Shown piece after piece: positions 1 through 11,118 of a DNA stretch of 64,000 nucleotides. Source of the DNA: Nocardioides ganghwensis (GTDB lineage Bacteria; Actinomycetota; Actinomycetes; Propionibacteriales; Nocardioidaceae). Positions within the stretch are counted from its first letter, which is position 1. The number at the start of each line of letters is the position of its first letter. The position numbers and the translations under genes were made by a program. Under the pieces are notes generated by a model, which worked only from the letters and a program-made list of their open reading frames with translations, had not been told where the DNA came from and did not search any database. Location of the stretch: the NCBI RefSeq assembly GCF_014779655.1, contig NZ_JACXYX010000001.1:372001-436000 (forward strand), in the 5' to 3' direction.

Positions 1-1
1 G

Positions 2-799
2 ACCCACGCGCTCCAGCAGCTGCCGCAGCCCCCGTCCACCACCGCCTGGATCACCTATGCCCGCTGCCACGACGACATCGGGTGGGCGATCGCCGACGAC
101 GACGCCAGGGCCGTGGGACTCGACCCCTTCGCCCACCGGCGGTTCCTGTCCGACTGGTACTCCGGTGCGTTCCCCGGCTCGTGGGCGCGCGGCCTGGTCT
201 TCCAGCAGAACGAGCAGACCGGTGACCGCCGGATCTCCGGCTCACTGGCCTCGCTGGCGGGGCTCGAGGCCGGTGACCCGGACGCCGTCGCACGGATCCT
301 GCTCGCCCACGCGATCATCCTCGGCTTCGGCGGCCTGCCCGTGATCTGGATGGGCGACGAGCTCGGCCTGCTCAACGACGCCGGCTGGGCCGACGACCCC
401 GCCCACGCCGCCGACAACCGCTGGGTGCACCGGCCGCGGATGCCGTGGGACGCGGTCGGGTCGGACCCGCACGGCATCACCGCGGGCCTGCGCCACCTCC
501 TCGACGTACGCCGGGCCCTGCCGCACCTGCACGCGGCCAGCCCGACCGAGCTCTGGGACCCTCGCGACGGCGGCGTGCTCCTCGTCGTCCGACGCCACCC
601 CGACGGCCCGCTCCTGGGGGCGTACAACGTCACCGGCCGCGTGGGCTGGGTCGCCGCCGACGTCCTGCACTGGCTCGGCCTGCACGACGACGCCCTCGTC
701 GACGCGCTCACCGGCAGCGCGCCCGAGCTGCACGACGGCGCGGTGCGGCTCGAGCCGTACGCCGCGGCGTGGTTGCACCTCGGCGCTGCCCGCGGCTGA
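2..799 (+). CDS. Amylosucrase (GH13 subfamily 4), C-terminal part, 5' end outside window
   Basis: Only the last 265 codons are present; the frame is open from the first bases and no start lies inside. Amylosucrases cleave sucrose and transfer the glucosyl unit to a growing alpha-1,4-glucan. The stretch [10 protein letters not shown] is the conserved region around the transition-state-stabilising aspartate of GH13_4 enzymes, followed by [13 protein letters not shown] and the late barrel motif [11 protein letters not shown]. The tail (about residues 160-265) fits the C-terminal beta domain and contains an LGAYNVTG strand. The stop is normal. It converges on the sugC end of the trehalose-type importer. 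A related GH13 sucrose enzyme is the main alternative, but the motif combination favours amylosucrase. Confidence 0.85.
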   Translation, partial: THALQQLPQPPSTTAWITYARCHDDIGWAIADDDARAVGLDPFAHRRFLSDWYSGAFPGSWARGLVFQQNEQTGDRRISGSLASLAGLEAGDPDAVARILLAHAIILGFGGLPVIWMGDELGLLNDAGWADDPAHAADNRWVHRPRMPWDAVGSDPHGITAGLRHLLDVRRALPHLHAASPTELWDPRDGGVLLVVRRHPDGPLLGAYNVTGRVGWVAADVLHWLGLHDDALVDALTGSAPELHDGAVRLEPYAAAWLHLGAARG

Positions 800-810
800 G
801 CGGGCAGGGT

Positions 811-928
811 GCCCCTCCCGGTGGCGGAGTGCCCCTCCCAGTGGCGGAGTCCCCGCCCGAGCGGGGAGTCCGCCACCTGGAGGGGCGTACGACCCCCACC
901 AGGTGTCGGACCACCCCTCCAGGTCCGG
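811..928. repeat. Tandem 20-mer plus copy A of an 82-bp dispersed hairpin repeat
   Basis: Two 20-bp units differing at one base lie head to tail at 811-830 and 831-850. From 847 to 928 runs an 82-bp segment matching the reverse complement of 53556-53637 at about 68 of 82 positions without gaps. Inside it GTCCG-CACCTGG-GGGG pairs with CCCC-CCAGGTG-CGGAC around a 7-base loop, giving a long stem with single-base bulges, and CCCCGCCCGAGCGGGG forms a near-palindrome upstream. It sits between two convergent genes, so it could end transcription from both sides. There is no protein-coding signal in the 146-base gap. Confidence 0.75.
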
Positions 929-945
929 CGTTCGCGCGTCCGGGG

Positions 946-2211
<1,266 letters not shown>

Positions 2212-2218
2212 GAGCTGA

Positions 2219-3082
2219 TCACCCCTTCACTGCGCCGGAGGTGAGGCCGGCGACGATCTTGCGCTGGAACAGCAGGACGATGACGATGATCGGCACGGTG
2301 ACCACCACGGAGGCGGCGGCCAGGGTGCCGTACGGCGGGTTGAACGGGTCGGGCCCGACGAAGAACGAGAGCTGGGCCGGCACCGTGCGGGACCCGGTGG
2401 TCGACGTCAGCGAGATCGCCAGGACGAACTCGTTCCACGCGAAGAAGAACGTCAGGATCGCCGCGGTGAAGACACCGGGTGCGGCGAGCGGGACGATCAC
2501 CTTGCGGAAGGCCTGCCACGACGTGGCGCCGTCGACCTGGGCCGCCTGTTCCATCTCCCACGGGATCTCGCGGAAGAACGCGGACAGGGTCCAGATCGCC
2601 AGCGGCAGCGTGAAGGTCATGTAGGGGATGATCAGGCCGGGCCAGGTGTTGAACAGGCCGATCGTGCGCCACATGTCGAACAGCGGGCCGACCAGGGACA
2701 CCACGGGGAACATCGCGATGGCCAGCGCCATGGTCAGCACCAGGCGCTTGCCCTTGAACTCCAGGCGGGCGATGGCGTAGGCCGCCAGCGTCGCGAAGAT
2801 GACTGCCAGGAACGTCGCGATGAGCGAGATGAAGAAGGAGTTGCGGAGCGCGTCGATGAAGTCGCCCGCCGTGGCCTCCTGGCCCGGGGTGACCTTGCCG
2901 ATGCCCAGGATGTCGCGGTAGTTCTGCAGCGTCGGTTCGCTGGGCAGGAACTGCGGGCTGCCGGCTCCGGTCTCTCCCGGTCCCTTGAAGGACAGCGAGA
3001 TGATCCACACCACGGGCAGGAGGCACCACACGAGGATCAGCACGAACCCGATCCAGGTGCCTGCGTTGGTCTTGTTGCTCAT
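2219..3082 (-). CDS. sugB: Trehalose-type ABC importer permease (SugB/MalG-like)
   Basis: 287 residues with six predicted membrane segments. It forms half of the membrane channel with SugA. The EAA loop that docks onto the ATPase is visible as [14 protein letters not shown] about 90 residues from the C terminus. Its ATG shares one base with the sugA stop (TGATG), so translation is probably coupled. The family is MalG-like (carbohydrate uptake transporter 1); substrate specificity is set by the neighbouring binding protein. Confidence 0.87.
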   Translation of the reverse strand: MSNKTNAGTWIGFVLILVWCLLPVVWIISLSFKGPGETGAGSPQFLPSEPTLQNYRDILGIGKVTPGQEATAGDFIDALRNSFFISLIATFLAVIFATLAAYAIARLEFKGKRLVLTMALAIAMFPVVSLVGPLFDMWRTIGLFNTWPGLIIPYMTFTLPLAIWTLSAFFREIPWEMEQAAQVDGATSWQAFRKVIVPLAAPGVFTAAILTFFFAWNEFVLAISLTSTTGSRTVPAQLSFFVGPDPFNPPYGTLAAASVVVTVPIIVIVLLFQRKIVAGLTSGAVKG

Positions 3083-4026
3083 CAGCCCTCACCCCTCGCC
3101 TGGGCCAGGTCGACCCGGAACAGCTTCACGATGCCGAACGCCAGCAGCAGCACGCTCAGGAAGAGCAGCACGGACAGCGCCGAGCCGAGGCCCAGCTGGA
3201 CCTGCTCGATGCTCTGGCGGTAGGTCAGGAACGACACCGACTCGGTGTCCTGGGCGCCCTTGGTCATCACGAAGATGTTGTCGAAGATGCGGTAGGCGTC
3301 GAGGGCGCGGAAGAGGACCGCGACCATGATGGCCGCCCGCATGTTGGGGAGGATGACCTTCCACAGCCGCTGCCACCACGTGGCGCCGTCGACCTTGGCG
3401 GCCTCCAGCATGTCCTCGGAGACCTGCGAGAGGCCCGCGAGGAGCAGCAGGGCCATGAACGGCGTGGTCTTCCAGATCTCGGAGACCATGATCGCGAACA
3501 TCGCCGGCCAGTGGTCGCCGAACCAGTTGAAGTTGTCCTCGACGAACGGCACCCAGCTGTTGACGAACCCGTTGTTGAGGCTGAAGGCGAACTGCCAGGC
3601 GAAGGCCGAGACGACCGTGATGATGCCGTAGGGGATCAGGATCGAGGTGCGGATCACGCCTCTCGCGAAGACGACCCGGTGCATCACCATCGCGAACGCG
3701 AAGCCGATGACGAGCTCGACCGCCACCGTCACGACCATGATGAGGACGGTGTTCCAGGTGTCCTGCCAGAACAGGCTGTCGGTGAGCACGGTCGCGTAGT
3801 TGGAGAACCAGATGAACTCGCGGTCGTCCGGCGCGGTCAGGCGGTAGCGGAACAGCGACAGGTACAGCGCCTGGAGCATCGGGTAGGCGGTCACCAGCAG
3901 CATCAGGACCACTGCGGGTGCGACCAGCCGCTGGCCCAGCCGGTTCTCGGCCTTCGACCGGTCGCTGTCGACCGCCGTCCCGCCGCGTGCGGAGTCTTCC
4001 CTCGGAGGTGCTTGGGTGGCGGTCAC
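3082..4026 (-). CDS. sugA: Trehalose-type ABC importer permease (SugA/MalF-like)
   Basis: 314 residues from a GTG preceded by AAGGAG; an upstream in-frame extension of about 95 codons exists but lies inside lpqY and is rejected. The first predicted membrane segment begins near residue 30 and the EAA loop reads [12 protein letters not shown]. The GTG overlaps the lpqY stop in a GTGA tetranucleotide. Length is close to mycobacterial SugA (about 307). With SugB it forms the transmembrane pore of the importer. Confidence 0.87.
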   Translation of the reverse strand: MTATQAPPREDSARGGTAVDSDRSKAENRLGQRLVAPAVVLMLLVTAYPMLQALYLSLFRYRLTAPDDREFIWFSNYATVLTDSLFWQDTWNTVLIMVVTVAVELVIGFAFAMVMHRVVFARGVIRTSILIPYGIITVVSAFAWQFAFSLNNGFVNSWVPFVEDNFNWFGDHWPAMFAIMVSEIWKTTPFMALLLLAGLSQVSEDMLEAAKVDGATWWQRLWKVILPNMRAAIMVAVLFRALDAYRIFDNIFVMTKGAQDTESVSFLTYRQSIEQVQLGLGSALSVLLFLSVLLLAFGIVKLFRVDLAQARGEG

Positions 4027-5318
4027 AGCAGGCTCCTTCCCTGGAGCACGTCCTCGATGAACTGCTTGGCTTCCTCCGGGGTCTGCTCGTCGACCCCCGA
4101 CGGCGGGTGCCACGTGCTCTGGATGCCGCCGGAGATGTCGCTCCAGTAGGGCGACGGGGTGCGCGGTGCGGCCGCCTCCAGGCTCTCCTGGAAGAGCTCG
4201 AGCAGGTCGGGCGGGAACAGCTCCTGGACGTTGGGCTGGTCGTAGCCGGCCTCGCTGGAGGGCATGTTGCCGGTGAGCTCGGCGTTGAGCGCCTGGTTCT
4301 CGGGGCTGGTGAGGCATTCGAGGGCGCTCACCGCGAGGTCCTTGTCGTCGGAGAACTCGCTGACCCCGATCCCGATCCCGCCGTAGGGCGGTCGGGACTC
4401 CTCGCCCTCGACGGACCGCGGGTAGCGGGCCCAGCCGAGGTCGTCGACGACCTCGTCGGAGTAGCCCGCCCCGTTGAGGATGTAGGTCCAGTTGACCATG
4501 AACGCGCCCCGGTCGCCGCCGAAGGTCGCGGCGGCCTGTCCCTCCTGCGCGATCGAGAGGTCGTCAGGCGCCGCATCGGAGGAGGCGAGGTCGGCGATGA
4601 CCTGGGCGGCCTGCCTCCCCGCGTCGGAGTCGATGTCGATCTGTGCGTCGGCGCCCTGCTCGGTGTCAGAGGCGATCTGGCCGCCGGCGCCGGCGATGAG
4701 CGCGTTGATCCAGACCGAGTACCCCTCGTACTTGTTGGCCTGTACGGCGACGGTCCCGTCGTTCTCGGACGCGGCCTGGACGATCTGCTCCCACGTGACC
4801 GGCTGCTCCATGTCGAGGCCGGCCTGCTCGACGAAGGACTTGCGGTACCAGAGGACCTGCGTGTTCGACCAGAACGGCGCCACGACGACCTTGTCCTCCC
4901 ACGTCGCGGCGACCGCGGCGCTCTCGAACGCCTGCTCGCGGAACGTGTCCTGCAGGTCCTGCGGGATCTCCGCCAGGTAGCCGGCCTCCGCGAACTCCGC
5001 CGTGAACGGCGGGTCGATGCTCATGAGGTCGATCTCCGGGTCCCCGGCCGCGAGTCGCCGGGCGAGCTGGATGCGCTGCTGGTTGGCGTCCTGGGGGAGG
5101 ACCTGCGTCGAGATCGTGTACTCGTCGGTGGAGCACTCCTCGGCGACGGCGTCCTGGCCGCCGCTGTCGGGGTTGATGTACCAGGTCAGCTCGGGAGTGC
5201 CGCTGTCGCCGCCGCACGCGGCCAGCAGGCCGCTCGCCAGCGCGAGTGCGGCCAGCGGTGCCACCCTCCGTCTTCCCCCGGGCCGGCCTCGTTGCCGGAT
5301 CGACGGTGCTCGTGACAT
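4023..5318 (-). CDS. lpqY: Trehalose-type substrate-binding lipoprotein (LpqY-like)
   Basis: 431 residues. The start chosen is the ATG giving MSRAPSIRQRG, preceded by GAGGAGGG; this yields an arginine-rich signal sequence, a hydrophobic core and a lipobox LLAAC, so the mature protein is lipid-anchored outside the membrane. Internal blocks such as IQLARRLAAGDPEIDLMS, FTAEFAEAGYL and NTQVLWYRKSF match the pattern I recall for mycobacterial LpqY, the trehalose-binding component. It leads the operon and has the largest promoter space. Another alpha-glucoside (maltose, sucrose) remains possible as substrate. Confidence 0.83.
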   Translation of the reverse strand: MSRAPSIRQRGRPGGRRRVAPLAALALASGLLAACGGDSGTPELTWYINPDSGGQDAVAEECSTDEYTISTQVLPQDANQQRIQLARRLAAGDPEIDLMSIDPPFTAEFAEAGYLAEIPQDLQDTFREQAFESAAVAATWEDKVVVAPFWSNTQVLWYRKSFVEQAGLDMEQPVTWEQIVQAASENDGTVAVQANKYEGYSVWINALIAGAGGQIASDTEQGADAQIDIDSDAGRQAAQVIADLASSDAAPDDLSIAQEGQAAATFGGDRGAFMVNWTYILNGAGYSDEVVDDLGWARYPRSVEGEESRPPYGGIGIGVSEFSDDKDLAVSALECLTSPENQALNAELTGNMPSSEAGYDQPNVQELFPPDLLELFQESLEAAAPRTPSPYWSDISGGIQSTWHPPSGVDEQTPEEAKQFIEDVLQGRSLL

Positions 5319-5420
5319 CCGCGCCCTCCTCGTGTCTAGTTGAGCCTCTGGTCTAGTGGGCCTCGACACGGTTTGGCAACATGCACCCCATTCCAACGGG
5401 TACTGACGAAAAGGGTTTCG
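5319..5420. promoter_or_regulatory. Divergent lpqY/galK control region with repeated GTCTAGT
   Basis: The 102-base space between two divergent sugar genes carries GTCTAGT twice, at 5334-5340 and 5351-5357, a 17-base spacing. The second copy extends to CTGGTCTAG, resembling half of the TGGTCTAGACCA-type sites bound by GntR regulators such as DasR. Both copies lie just upstream of the lpqY ribosome-binding site, where a bound repressor would block that operon. A LacI-like half-site TTTGGCAAC lies further towards galK. The regulator is not in the window. Confidence 0.4.
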
Positions 5421-6527
5421 ATGACCGTCTGGCGTGCCCCCGGGCGCATCAACCTGGTCGGTGAGCACACCGACTACAACGACGGCTTCGTGCTGCCGTT
5501 CGCGCTCGAGGTGGGGTGCACCGCTGTCGTGGAGCCCGCGTCCCCGGGCCGGGACGGCTGGTCGGTGCGCTCGGCGCAGCAGGCCGAGCCCGTCGTCGTA
5601 CGCCGCTCCGGGCTGTCCGCGGCACCCGACGTGCCCGAGTGGTCGCGCTACGTCCTCGGTGCGCTCTGGCTGCTGACCGACCGCGGCGTCGACGTCCCCG
5701 CGCTCGACCTCCGGGTCGACTCCGACGTGCCGTCCGGCGCGGGCCTGTCCTCCTCGGCCGCGCTCGTCTGCTCGGTCACGCGGGCCCTCGACGACCACCT
5801 CGGCCTCGGCCTCGACGACGACGCGCTGTTCGCGCTGACCCGCGACGTCGAGAACGACGCAGTGGGCGCGCCGACCGGCGGGATGGACCAGCTGGTCAGC
5901 CTTCGCGGCGAGGCCGGGCACGCCCTGTTCTGCGACATGCGCAGCCACGAGACGCGCGCGGTGCCGCTCGACCTCGCCGGCAACGGACTGGCCGTGCTGG
6001 TCGCCGACACCCGCGCGCCGCACCGGCACTCCGACGGCGAGTACGGCGCGCGGCGCAGCGGGTGCGAGGAGGCGGCGCGCCGGCTCGGCGTACCAGCCCT
6101 CCGCGACGTGACGGCCGCCGACCTCGACGACGCGCTGGCCCAGCTCAACGACGACGAGCTGCGACGCTACGTGCGGCACGTCGTCACGGAGGACGACCGG
6201 GTGCTCTCGGTGGTGCGGCTGCTCGACGAGGGCCGACTCCCGGACGTCGGGCCGCTGCTCACCGCGTCGCACATCTCGATGCGCGACGACTTCCGGATCA
6301 CCGTCCCGGAGGTCGACACGGCCGTCGACGCCCTCCACGAGGCCGGCGCGCTGGGGGCGCGGATGACCGGCGGCGGGTTCGGCGGCTGCGTGATCGGCCT
6401 GGTGTCGGAGCAGTCGGTCGAGTCCGCAGGCGAGGCAGTGCGTGCCGCCTTCGCCGACGCGGGCTTCGGCGAGCCGTCGCTCTTCACCGCGGCCCCCGCG
6501 GCGGGGGCGCACCCGGTCGCTGGTTGA
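5421..6527 (+). CDS. galK: Galactokinase
   Basis: 368 residues; phosphorylates galactose at C1 with ATP in the Leloir pathway (GHMP kinase family, cytoplasm). The galactokinase signature GRINLVGEHTDYN is at residues 8-20, the ATP loop PSGAGLSSSAA at 104-114, GGMDQL in the middle and the C-terminal MTGGGFGGC motif near the end. An earlier in-frame ATG at 5340 would add 27 residues unlike the family; the ATG at 5421 begins exactly at the family start with AAGGG upstream. No galT or galE is adjacent. It is divergent from lpqY and may share its control region. Confidence 0.93.
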   Translation: MTVWRAPGRINLVGEHTDYNDGFVLPFALEVGCTAVVEPASPGRDGWSVRSAQQAEPVVVRRSGLSAAPDVPEWSRYVLGALWLLTDRGVDVPALDLRVDSDVPSGAGLSSSAALVCSVTRALDDHLGLGLDDDALFALTRDVENDAVGAPTGGMDQLVSLRGEAGHALFCDMRSHETRAVPLDLAGNGLAVLVADTRAPHRHSDGEYGARRSGCEEAARRLGVPALRDVTAADLDDALAQLNDDELRRYVRHVVTEDDRVLSVVRLLDEGRLPDVGPLLTASHISMRDDFRITVPEVDTAVDALHEAGALGARMTGGGFGGCVIGLVSEQSVESAGEAVRAAFADAGFGEPSLFTAAPAAGAHPVAG

Positions 6528-6557
6528 GGGGGTCGCGCAGCGACCGTCTCGAACCCC

Positions 6558-7481
6558 TCAGGACGCCCGGTCGGCCGTGCGTGCGATCGCCTCGACGAGG
6601 GTCTCGAAGAGCTCGGGCGGCAGGTCGTGGCCCATCCCGTCGACGGTGAGCAGCTCGGCGCCGGGGATCGCGGCCGCCGTCGAGCGGCCGCCGCTGAGGT
6701 GGACCATCTTGTCGGCCGTGCCGTGCACGACGAGGGCGGGCACACGCAGGCTGCGCAACCGCTGGGTGCGGTCGGGCTGCCCGAGGACGGCCAGCATGTG
6801 CCGCATCGTCCCGTTGGCGCTGTAGCCGCGGTCGAAGGTCTCGCCGGCGCGCTCGGCCAGCCGCTCCGGCGTGGCGGGCCAGGCGGGGGAGCCGATGACG
6901 CCCCAGAAGGCCACGCTGGTCGCGACGTACGACTCGCGCCCGGGCTTGCGGGGTGCGAGCAGAGCCGGGATGAGCCGCGGGTCCTGCCAGCCGACCGTGC
7001 GCCGTCCGGTCGTCGACATGATGCTGGTCAGCGACCGCACCCGCGTCGGGTGCTCGACGGCGACGGTCTGCACGATCATGCCGCCCATCGAGACACCGGC
7101 GACGTGCGCGGAGTCCCAGCCGAGGTGGTCCATCAGGGCGACCGCGTCGCCGGCCAGGTCCGACATCGAGTACGGCGCCCGGGTCCTGCGACCGCCGAAC
7201 GCGCGCACCAGCTGGCCGCGCGTCACCCGCGCCCGGATCCGCGTCGATCGTCCGGTGTCGCGGTTGTCGTAGCGGACGACGTGGAAGCCGGCCGCGGCGA
7301 GCATCAGGCAGAGCTCGGTGTCCCACCAGTTCATCGGGCCGCCGAGGCCCATCACGAGCAGCAGCGGCTCGCCGTCGGGGTCGCCGAAGGTCTGGTAGCA
7401 GAGCTCGACCTCGGCGCCGACAGGCGCGAAGAGCTCGTCGGAGACGACGGGCGCCTCGGTGGAGGTGCGGCGTGGGGACAT
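6558..7481 (-). CDS. Alpha/beta-fold hydrolase
   Basis: 307 residues from the chosen ATG (MSPRRTSTEA). The nucleophile elbow GVSMGG, an oxyanion region LVMGLGGPMNWW and the C-terminal ALVVHGTADKMVHLS / GMGHDLP acid and histidine segments give a complete Ser-Asp-His arrangement. This pattern, with the PMNWWDTE block, is common in actinobacterial hydrolases of unproven substrate. It runs towards galK and is separated from it by 30 bases; its start faces the next hydrolase across 85 bases. A start 18 codons upstream within the same frame is possible. Confidence 0.75.
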   Translation of the reverse strand: MSPRRTSTEAPVVSDELFAPVGAEVELCYQTFGDPDGEPLLLVMGLGGPMNWWDTELCLMLAAAGFHVVRYDNRDTGRSTRIRARVTRGQLVRAFGGRRTRAPYSMSDLAGDAVALMDHLGWDSAHVAGVSMGGMIVQTVAVEHPTRVRSLTSIMSTTGRRTVGWQDPRLIPALLAPRKPGRESYVATSVAFWGVIGSPAWPATPERLAERAGETFDRGYSANGTMRHMLAVLGQPDRTQRLRSLRVPALVVHGTADKMVHLSGGRSTAAAIPGAELLTVDGMGHDLPPELFETLVEAIARTADRAS

Positions 7482-7566
7482 GCCCCCAGTGAACACGACG
7501 ACCATCCCCAAAAGAATGCAACGTGGGCGGCATCCCCCATTCCTCGGGGCCTCTGGGCTATGTTCG

Positions 7567-8406
7567 ATGATTGTGACCCAGCGCACAGTGGCGGCATTCC
7601 TGACGCCGGAGGGCTTCTCGCAGCCTTCCGTGGCGGCCGTCCTGCGCGAGGGATCGCTGGTGACGGAGGTCGGCCGCTACGCCGCGCACGCCTTCACCTC
7701 GCGTGGCGAGCGCCGTCGTACGCCCCTGGGCTCGCGGCCCGTACGGGTGGGCGAGCCCGTACTGCTGGTGCCGGGGTTCCTCGCGGGGGACTCCTCGCTC
7801 GGCCCGATGAGCCGGTCGTTGCGCCACCAGGGTTTCCGGACCTACCGCGCCGACGTACGCGCCAACGTCGGCTGCACGCTCGGTGCGGCCGCGCAGCTCG
7901 AGGAACGGCTCGAGGAGATCGCCCAGCGGCGCGGCGCGCGGGTGCGGATCGTCGGTCACAGCCTCGGCGGGATGCTGGCCCGCGGGGTCGCCGCGCGCCG
8001 TCCAGACCTCGTCGCCGGCATCGTCACGATGGGCAGCCCGATGCTCGCTCCGGGCGCGCACCACGCGTCGCTGGCGCGCAGCGTCGACCTGCTGGTGCGG
8101 CTCAACCGCGCCGGGATGCGGCGGCTGATGGCCGAGGACTGCGTCGCCGGACGGTGCGCCCAGGAGAGCTTCGACCAGGCGCGGGCGGCGCTGCCCGACG
8201 ACGTCGACTTCACCGCGATCTTCTCGCGCCGCGACGGCATCGTGGACTGGCGCGCGTGCATCGATCCGGCCGCGACCGCGGTCGAGGCGCGCTCGTCGCA
8301 CGTGGGGATGGCGTTCGACCCGGCCGTCATCGCCGCCGTGTCGGCGGCGCTGCGGCCGCGCCCGGTCGCCTCAGCTGTCGAAGTCGATCGAGGACAGAGC
8401 GCGTAG
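7567..8406 (+). CDS. Lipase-like alpha/beta hydrolase
   Basis: 279 residues beginning [11 protein letters not shown]. The block [21 protein letters not shown], then the nucleophile elbow GHSLGG, resembles triacylglycerol-lipase or PGAP1-type esterases that start with a GFxxGD motif. An aspartate in SRRDGIVDW and a histidine in SSHVGM complete a likely catalytic triad. No signal peptide is obvious. Its last 36 bases overlap the end of glpX on the other strand. The start could alternatively be the GTG two codons later. Substrate unknown. Confidence 0.7.
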   Translation: MIVTQRTVAAFLTPEGFSQPSVAAVLREGSLVTEVGRYAAHAFTSRGERRRTPLGSRPVRVGEPVLLVPGFLAGDSSLGPMSRSLRHQGFRTYRADVRANVGCTLGAAAQLEERLEEIAQRRGARVRIVGHSLGGMLARGVAARRPDLVAGIVTMGSPMLAPGAHHASLARSVDLLVRLNRAGMRRLMAEDCVAGRCAQESFDQARAALPDDVDFTAIFSRRDGIVDWRACIDPAATAVEARSSHVGMAFDPAVIAAVSAALRPRPVASAVEVDRGQSA

Positions 8407-9384
8407 CTTCGAGAGCCGGTGCTCGGCGGTGATCGAGCGCACGGTGCCGCTGCGCGAGCGCATCACGAGGGAGTGCGTCGTGACGCCCTCGCCGCGGTAG
8501 CGGACGCCGCGCATCAGCTCGCCGTCGGTGATGCCGGTGGCGACGAAGAACGCGTCGTCGCCGGTCACGAGGTCGTCGGTGCCGAGCACGACGTCGGGGT
8601 CGAGGTCGTGGCCGGCGTCGAGGGCGCGCTGGCGCTCGTCGTCGTCCTGCGGCCACAGCTGGCCCTGGATCGTGCCGCCGATGCACTTCATCGCGCAGGC
8701 GGTGATGATGCCCTCCGGCGTGCCGCCGATGCCGAGCATCAGGTCGACGCCCGTGTCCGGGCGGGCCGCCATGATCGCGCCGGCCACGTCGCCGTCGGTG
8801 ATGTACTTGATGCGCGCGCCGGTCTCGCGGATGTCCTCGACGAGCTTGGCGTGACGCGGCCGGTCGAGCAGCACGACCGTCACGTCGTGCACCGAGAGTC
8901 CCTTGGCCCTGGCGACGCGGGCGATGTTCTCCTTGACCGGCAGCCGGATGTCGACGACGTCGGCGGCCTCGGGGCCGGTGGCCAGCTTGTCCATGTAGAA
9001 CACCGCGCTCGGGTCGTACATCGAGCCGCGCGGTGACACCGCCAGCACCGAGATGGCGTTGCTCATGCCCTTGGCGGTCAGGGTGGTGCCGTCGATGGGG
9101 TCGACCGCGACGTCGCACTCGGCGCCCGTGCCGTCGCCGACCTCCTCGCCGTTGAACAGCATCGGGGCGTTGTCCTTCTCGCCCTCACCGATCACCACGG
9201 TGCCGCGCATCTCGACCGTGGAGATCATCACGCGCATGGCCTCCACGGCCACGCCGTCGGCGTCGTTCTTGTCGCCGCGCCCGACCCAGCGGCCGGCGGC
9301 CATGGCGGCCGCCTCGGTGACGCGCACCAGCTCGAGGGCGAGGTTGCGTTCGGGCATCGGGGCACTGGCGCTCATGTCGCGCAT
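8371..9384 (-). CDS. glpX: Fructose-1,6-bisphosphatase, class II
   Basis: 337 residues; removes the C1 phosphate of fructose 1,6-bisphosphate, the committed step of gluconeogenesis. Actinobacteria usually rely on this class II enzyme. The metal-binding run [11 protein letters not shown] and VDPIDGTT (about residues 94-101) are intact, as is the GIGGTPEG segment. The first ATG begins one base after the modC stop, with no clear ribosome site of its own except inside modC; a second ATG three codons on (9375) is an equal candidate. The position suggests read-through from the molybdate operon. Confidence 0.93.
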   Translation of the reverse strand: MRDMSASAPMPERNLALELVRVTEAAAMAAGRWVGRGDKNDADGVAVEAMRVMISTVEMRGTVVIGEGEKDNAPMLFNGEEVGDGTGAECDVAVDPIDGTTLTAKGMSNAISVLAVSPRGSMYDPSAVFYMDKLATGPEAADVVDIRLPVKENIARVARAKGLSVHDVTVVLLDRPRHAKLVEDIRETGARIKYITDGDVAGAIMAARPDTGVDLMLGIGGTPEGIITACAMKCIGGTIQGQLWPQDDDERQRALDAGHDLDPDVVLGTDDLVTGDDAFFVATGITDGELMRGVRYRGEGVTTHSLVMRSRSGTVRSITAEHRLSKLRALSSIDFDS

Positions 9385-9385
9385 G

Positions 9386-10339
9386 TTATCGACGCGCGGC
9401 GTAGCGGCTCACCGCGGTCGCCTTGGCCGACAACCACACCTCGCGACCGGGCACCAGGCCCAGCTCGACGGCCGCGGCGGGGGTGAGGTCGGCGAGCAGG
9501 TCGGGGGAGGCGTGGACGAGCAGGCGTACGGCGTCGCCGTGCGGCGCGAGGCTCGCGATCGTCCCGCGCCACCGCAGGCGCGTCGAGCCCTCCGGCTCGT
9601 GGAGCGAGACCACCACCGAGTCGGGTGTGAACGCGATCATCTCCTCGCCGTCGGCGACGAGGTTGAGGCCGACGAGGCGCGCCACGTGGGGCGTACGGGG
9701 CTCGGCGGCCACCTCCGCCGGGCGGCCGACCTGCGCCACCGCTCCGTCGTCGAGCACGAGCACCCGGTCGGCCAGCGTGAGCGCGTCGATCGCGTCGTGC
9801 GTGACGAGCAGCGCCACGCCCGGGAAGTCGCTCAGGTGCCGGCCGAGCTCGATCCGCAGGGCCATCTGCACCGAGACGTCGAGGCCGGAGAACGGCTCGT
9901 CGAGCAGCAGGACCTCGGGCTCGGTGGCCAGCGCGCGGGCGATCGCGACCCGCTGGGCCTGGCCACCCGAGAGCTCGCGGGGGCGGCGTCCGGCGAGGTC
10001 GGCGATGCCGAAGCGCTCGAGCCAGTGGCGCGCGACGCGCTCGGCGTCCGCGCGGCTGCGGCCCCGCGCCCGCGGTCCGAACGCCACGTTGTCGAGGGCG
10101 GAGAGGTGCGGGAACAGGCTCTGGTCCTGGAAGACGTAGCCGACGCGACGCTGCGGCACGTCGAGGTCGGTCCAGTCGGCGTCGCCGACCTGCACCCGGC
10201 CCGGCTCGAGACCTGCGATCGCACGCAGCAGCGTGGACTTTCCGGCGCCGTTGGGGCCGATCACGACCAGGACCTCGCCGGCCTCGGCGGTCACGTCGGC
10301 GCGCACGCGACCGGGGAGGTCCACCTCCACGCGCATCAT
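9386..10339 (-). CDS. modC: Molybdate ABC importer ATPase
   Basis: 317 residues. Walker [10 protein letters not shown] is at 28-36, the signature LSGGQ at 123-127 and Walker B VLLLDEP at 143-149. The C-terminal part from about residue 235 is a single TOBE-like domain where oxyanions or regulatory ligands bind in this family. Two consecutive ATG codons open the gene; the first forms an ATGA overlap with the modB stop. It powers molybdate (possibly tungstate) uptake through ModB. Confidence 0.88.
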   Translation of the reverse strand: MMRVEVDLPGRVRADVTAEAGEVLVVIGPNGAGKSTLLRAIAGLEPGRVQVGDADWTDLDVPQRRVGYVFQDQSLFPHLSALDNVAFGPRARGRSRADAERVARHWLERFGIADLAGRRPRELSGGQAQRVAIARALATEPEVLLLDEPFSGLDVSVQMALRIELGRHLSDFPGVALLVTHDAIDALTLADRVLVLDDGAVAQVGRPAEVAAEPRTPHVARLVGLNLVADGEEMIAFTPDSVVVSLHEPEGSTRLRWRGTIASLAPHGDAVRLLVHASPDLLADLTPAAAVELGLVPGREVWLSAKATAVSRYAARR

Positions 10340-11118
10340 CGCGCCACCGCCCAACGCTCGCGCAGCAGGACGAGCACGCCCACCGACAGCACGAGCAGGA
10401 TCAGGCTCAGGGTCCGCGCGACGGCGGGGTCGCTGTTGAGGGCGACGTAGATCAGGCTCGGCATGGTCTGGGTGGTGCCCGGATAGTTGCCGGCGAAGGT
10501 GATCGTCGCGCCGAACTCGCCGAGGCTGCGTGCCCAGGCCAGCGCGCTGCCGGCCAGCACGCCCGGCGCGGCGAGGGGCAGGGTGACGCGGCGGAAGGCC
10601 GTCCACCGGTCGGCGCCCAGCGTCGCCGCCACCACGTCGTACGACGCGCCGTGCGTGCGCAGTGCACCCTCGACGGCCAGGACGTAGAAGGGGAGCGAGA
10701 CGAACGTGTGGGCCAGCACCACTCCCGTCATCGTGTAGGGGACCGAGAAGGGGAGGTGCTGCCCGATCAGGCCGCTGCGCCCGAGGGCGGTGACGAGGGC
10801 GACGCCGGCCACGACGGGGGGAAGGACGAGGGGGACCAGCACGAGCGCCCGCACCACGCGGCGTCCGCGGAAGTCCACCCGGGCCAGCAACCAGGCCAGC
10901 GGAGTGCCGAGCACGACGCACCCGACGACGGTCAGCAGGCTGCTCAGGGCGGTGATGCCCAGCGCCTCGCGCACGGCCTCCGAGCCGAGGTGCGCGGGCA
11001 GCGTGCGCCACGGCGTGTCGAGGACCAGCGTGACGAGCGGCACGACGAGGAGGGCCACCCCGACGACGGCGGGGACGAGGAGGACCGTGGGCGCGCGGCC
11101 GAGGCGGGGGCCCGTCAC
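10336..11118 (-). CDS. modB: Molybdate ABC importer permease
   Basis: 260 residues, five to six predicted membrane segments. The cytoplasmic docking loop for ModC reads ATLGADRWTAFRRVTLP, and GEFGATITFAGNYPGTTQT is the classic ModB signature region. It sits between modA and modC with 4-base overlaps on both sides, so the three are produced together. Sulfate permeases (CysT/W) are related, but the neighbours settle on molybdate. Confidence 0.9.
   Translation of the reverse strand: MTGPRLGRAPTVLLVPAVVGVALLVVPLVTLVLDTPWRTLPAHLGSEAVREALGITALSSLLTVVGCVVLGTPLAWLLARVDFRGRRVVRALVLVPLVLPPVVAGVALVTALGRSGLIGQHLPFSVPYTMTGVVLAHTFVSLPFYVLAVEGALRTHGASYDVVAATLGADRWTAFRRVTLPLAAPGVLAGSALAWARSLGEFGATITFAGNYPGTTQTMPSLIYVALNSDPAVARTLSLILLVLSVGVLVLLRERWAVAR

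Noticed and set aside
4023..6512. 829-residue reading frame joining a leader to the sugar-binding protein
   Set aside because: The upstream part lies antisense to galK; a clear lipoprotein signal and ribosome site begin the real gene at 5318.
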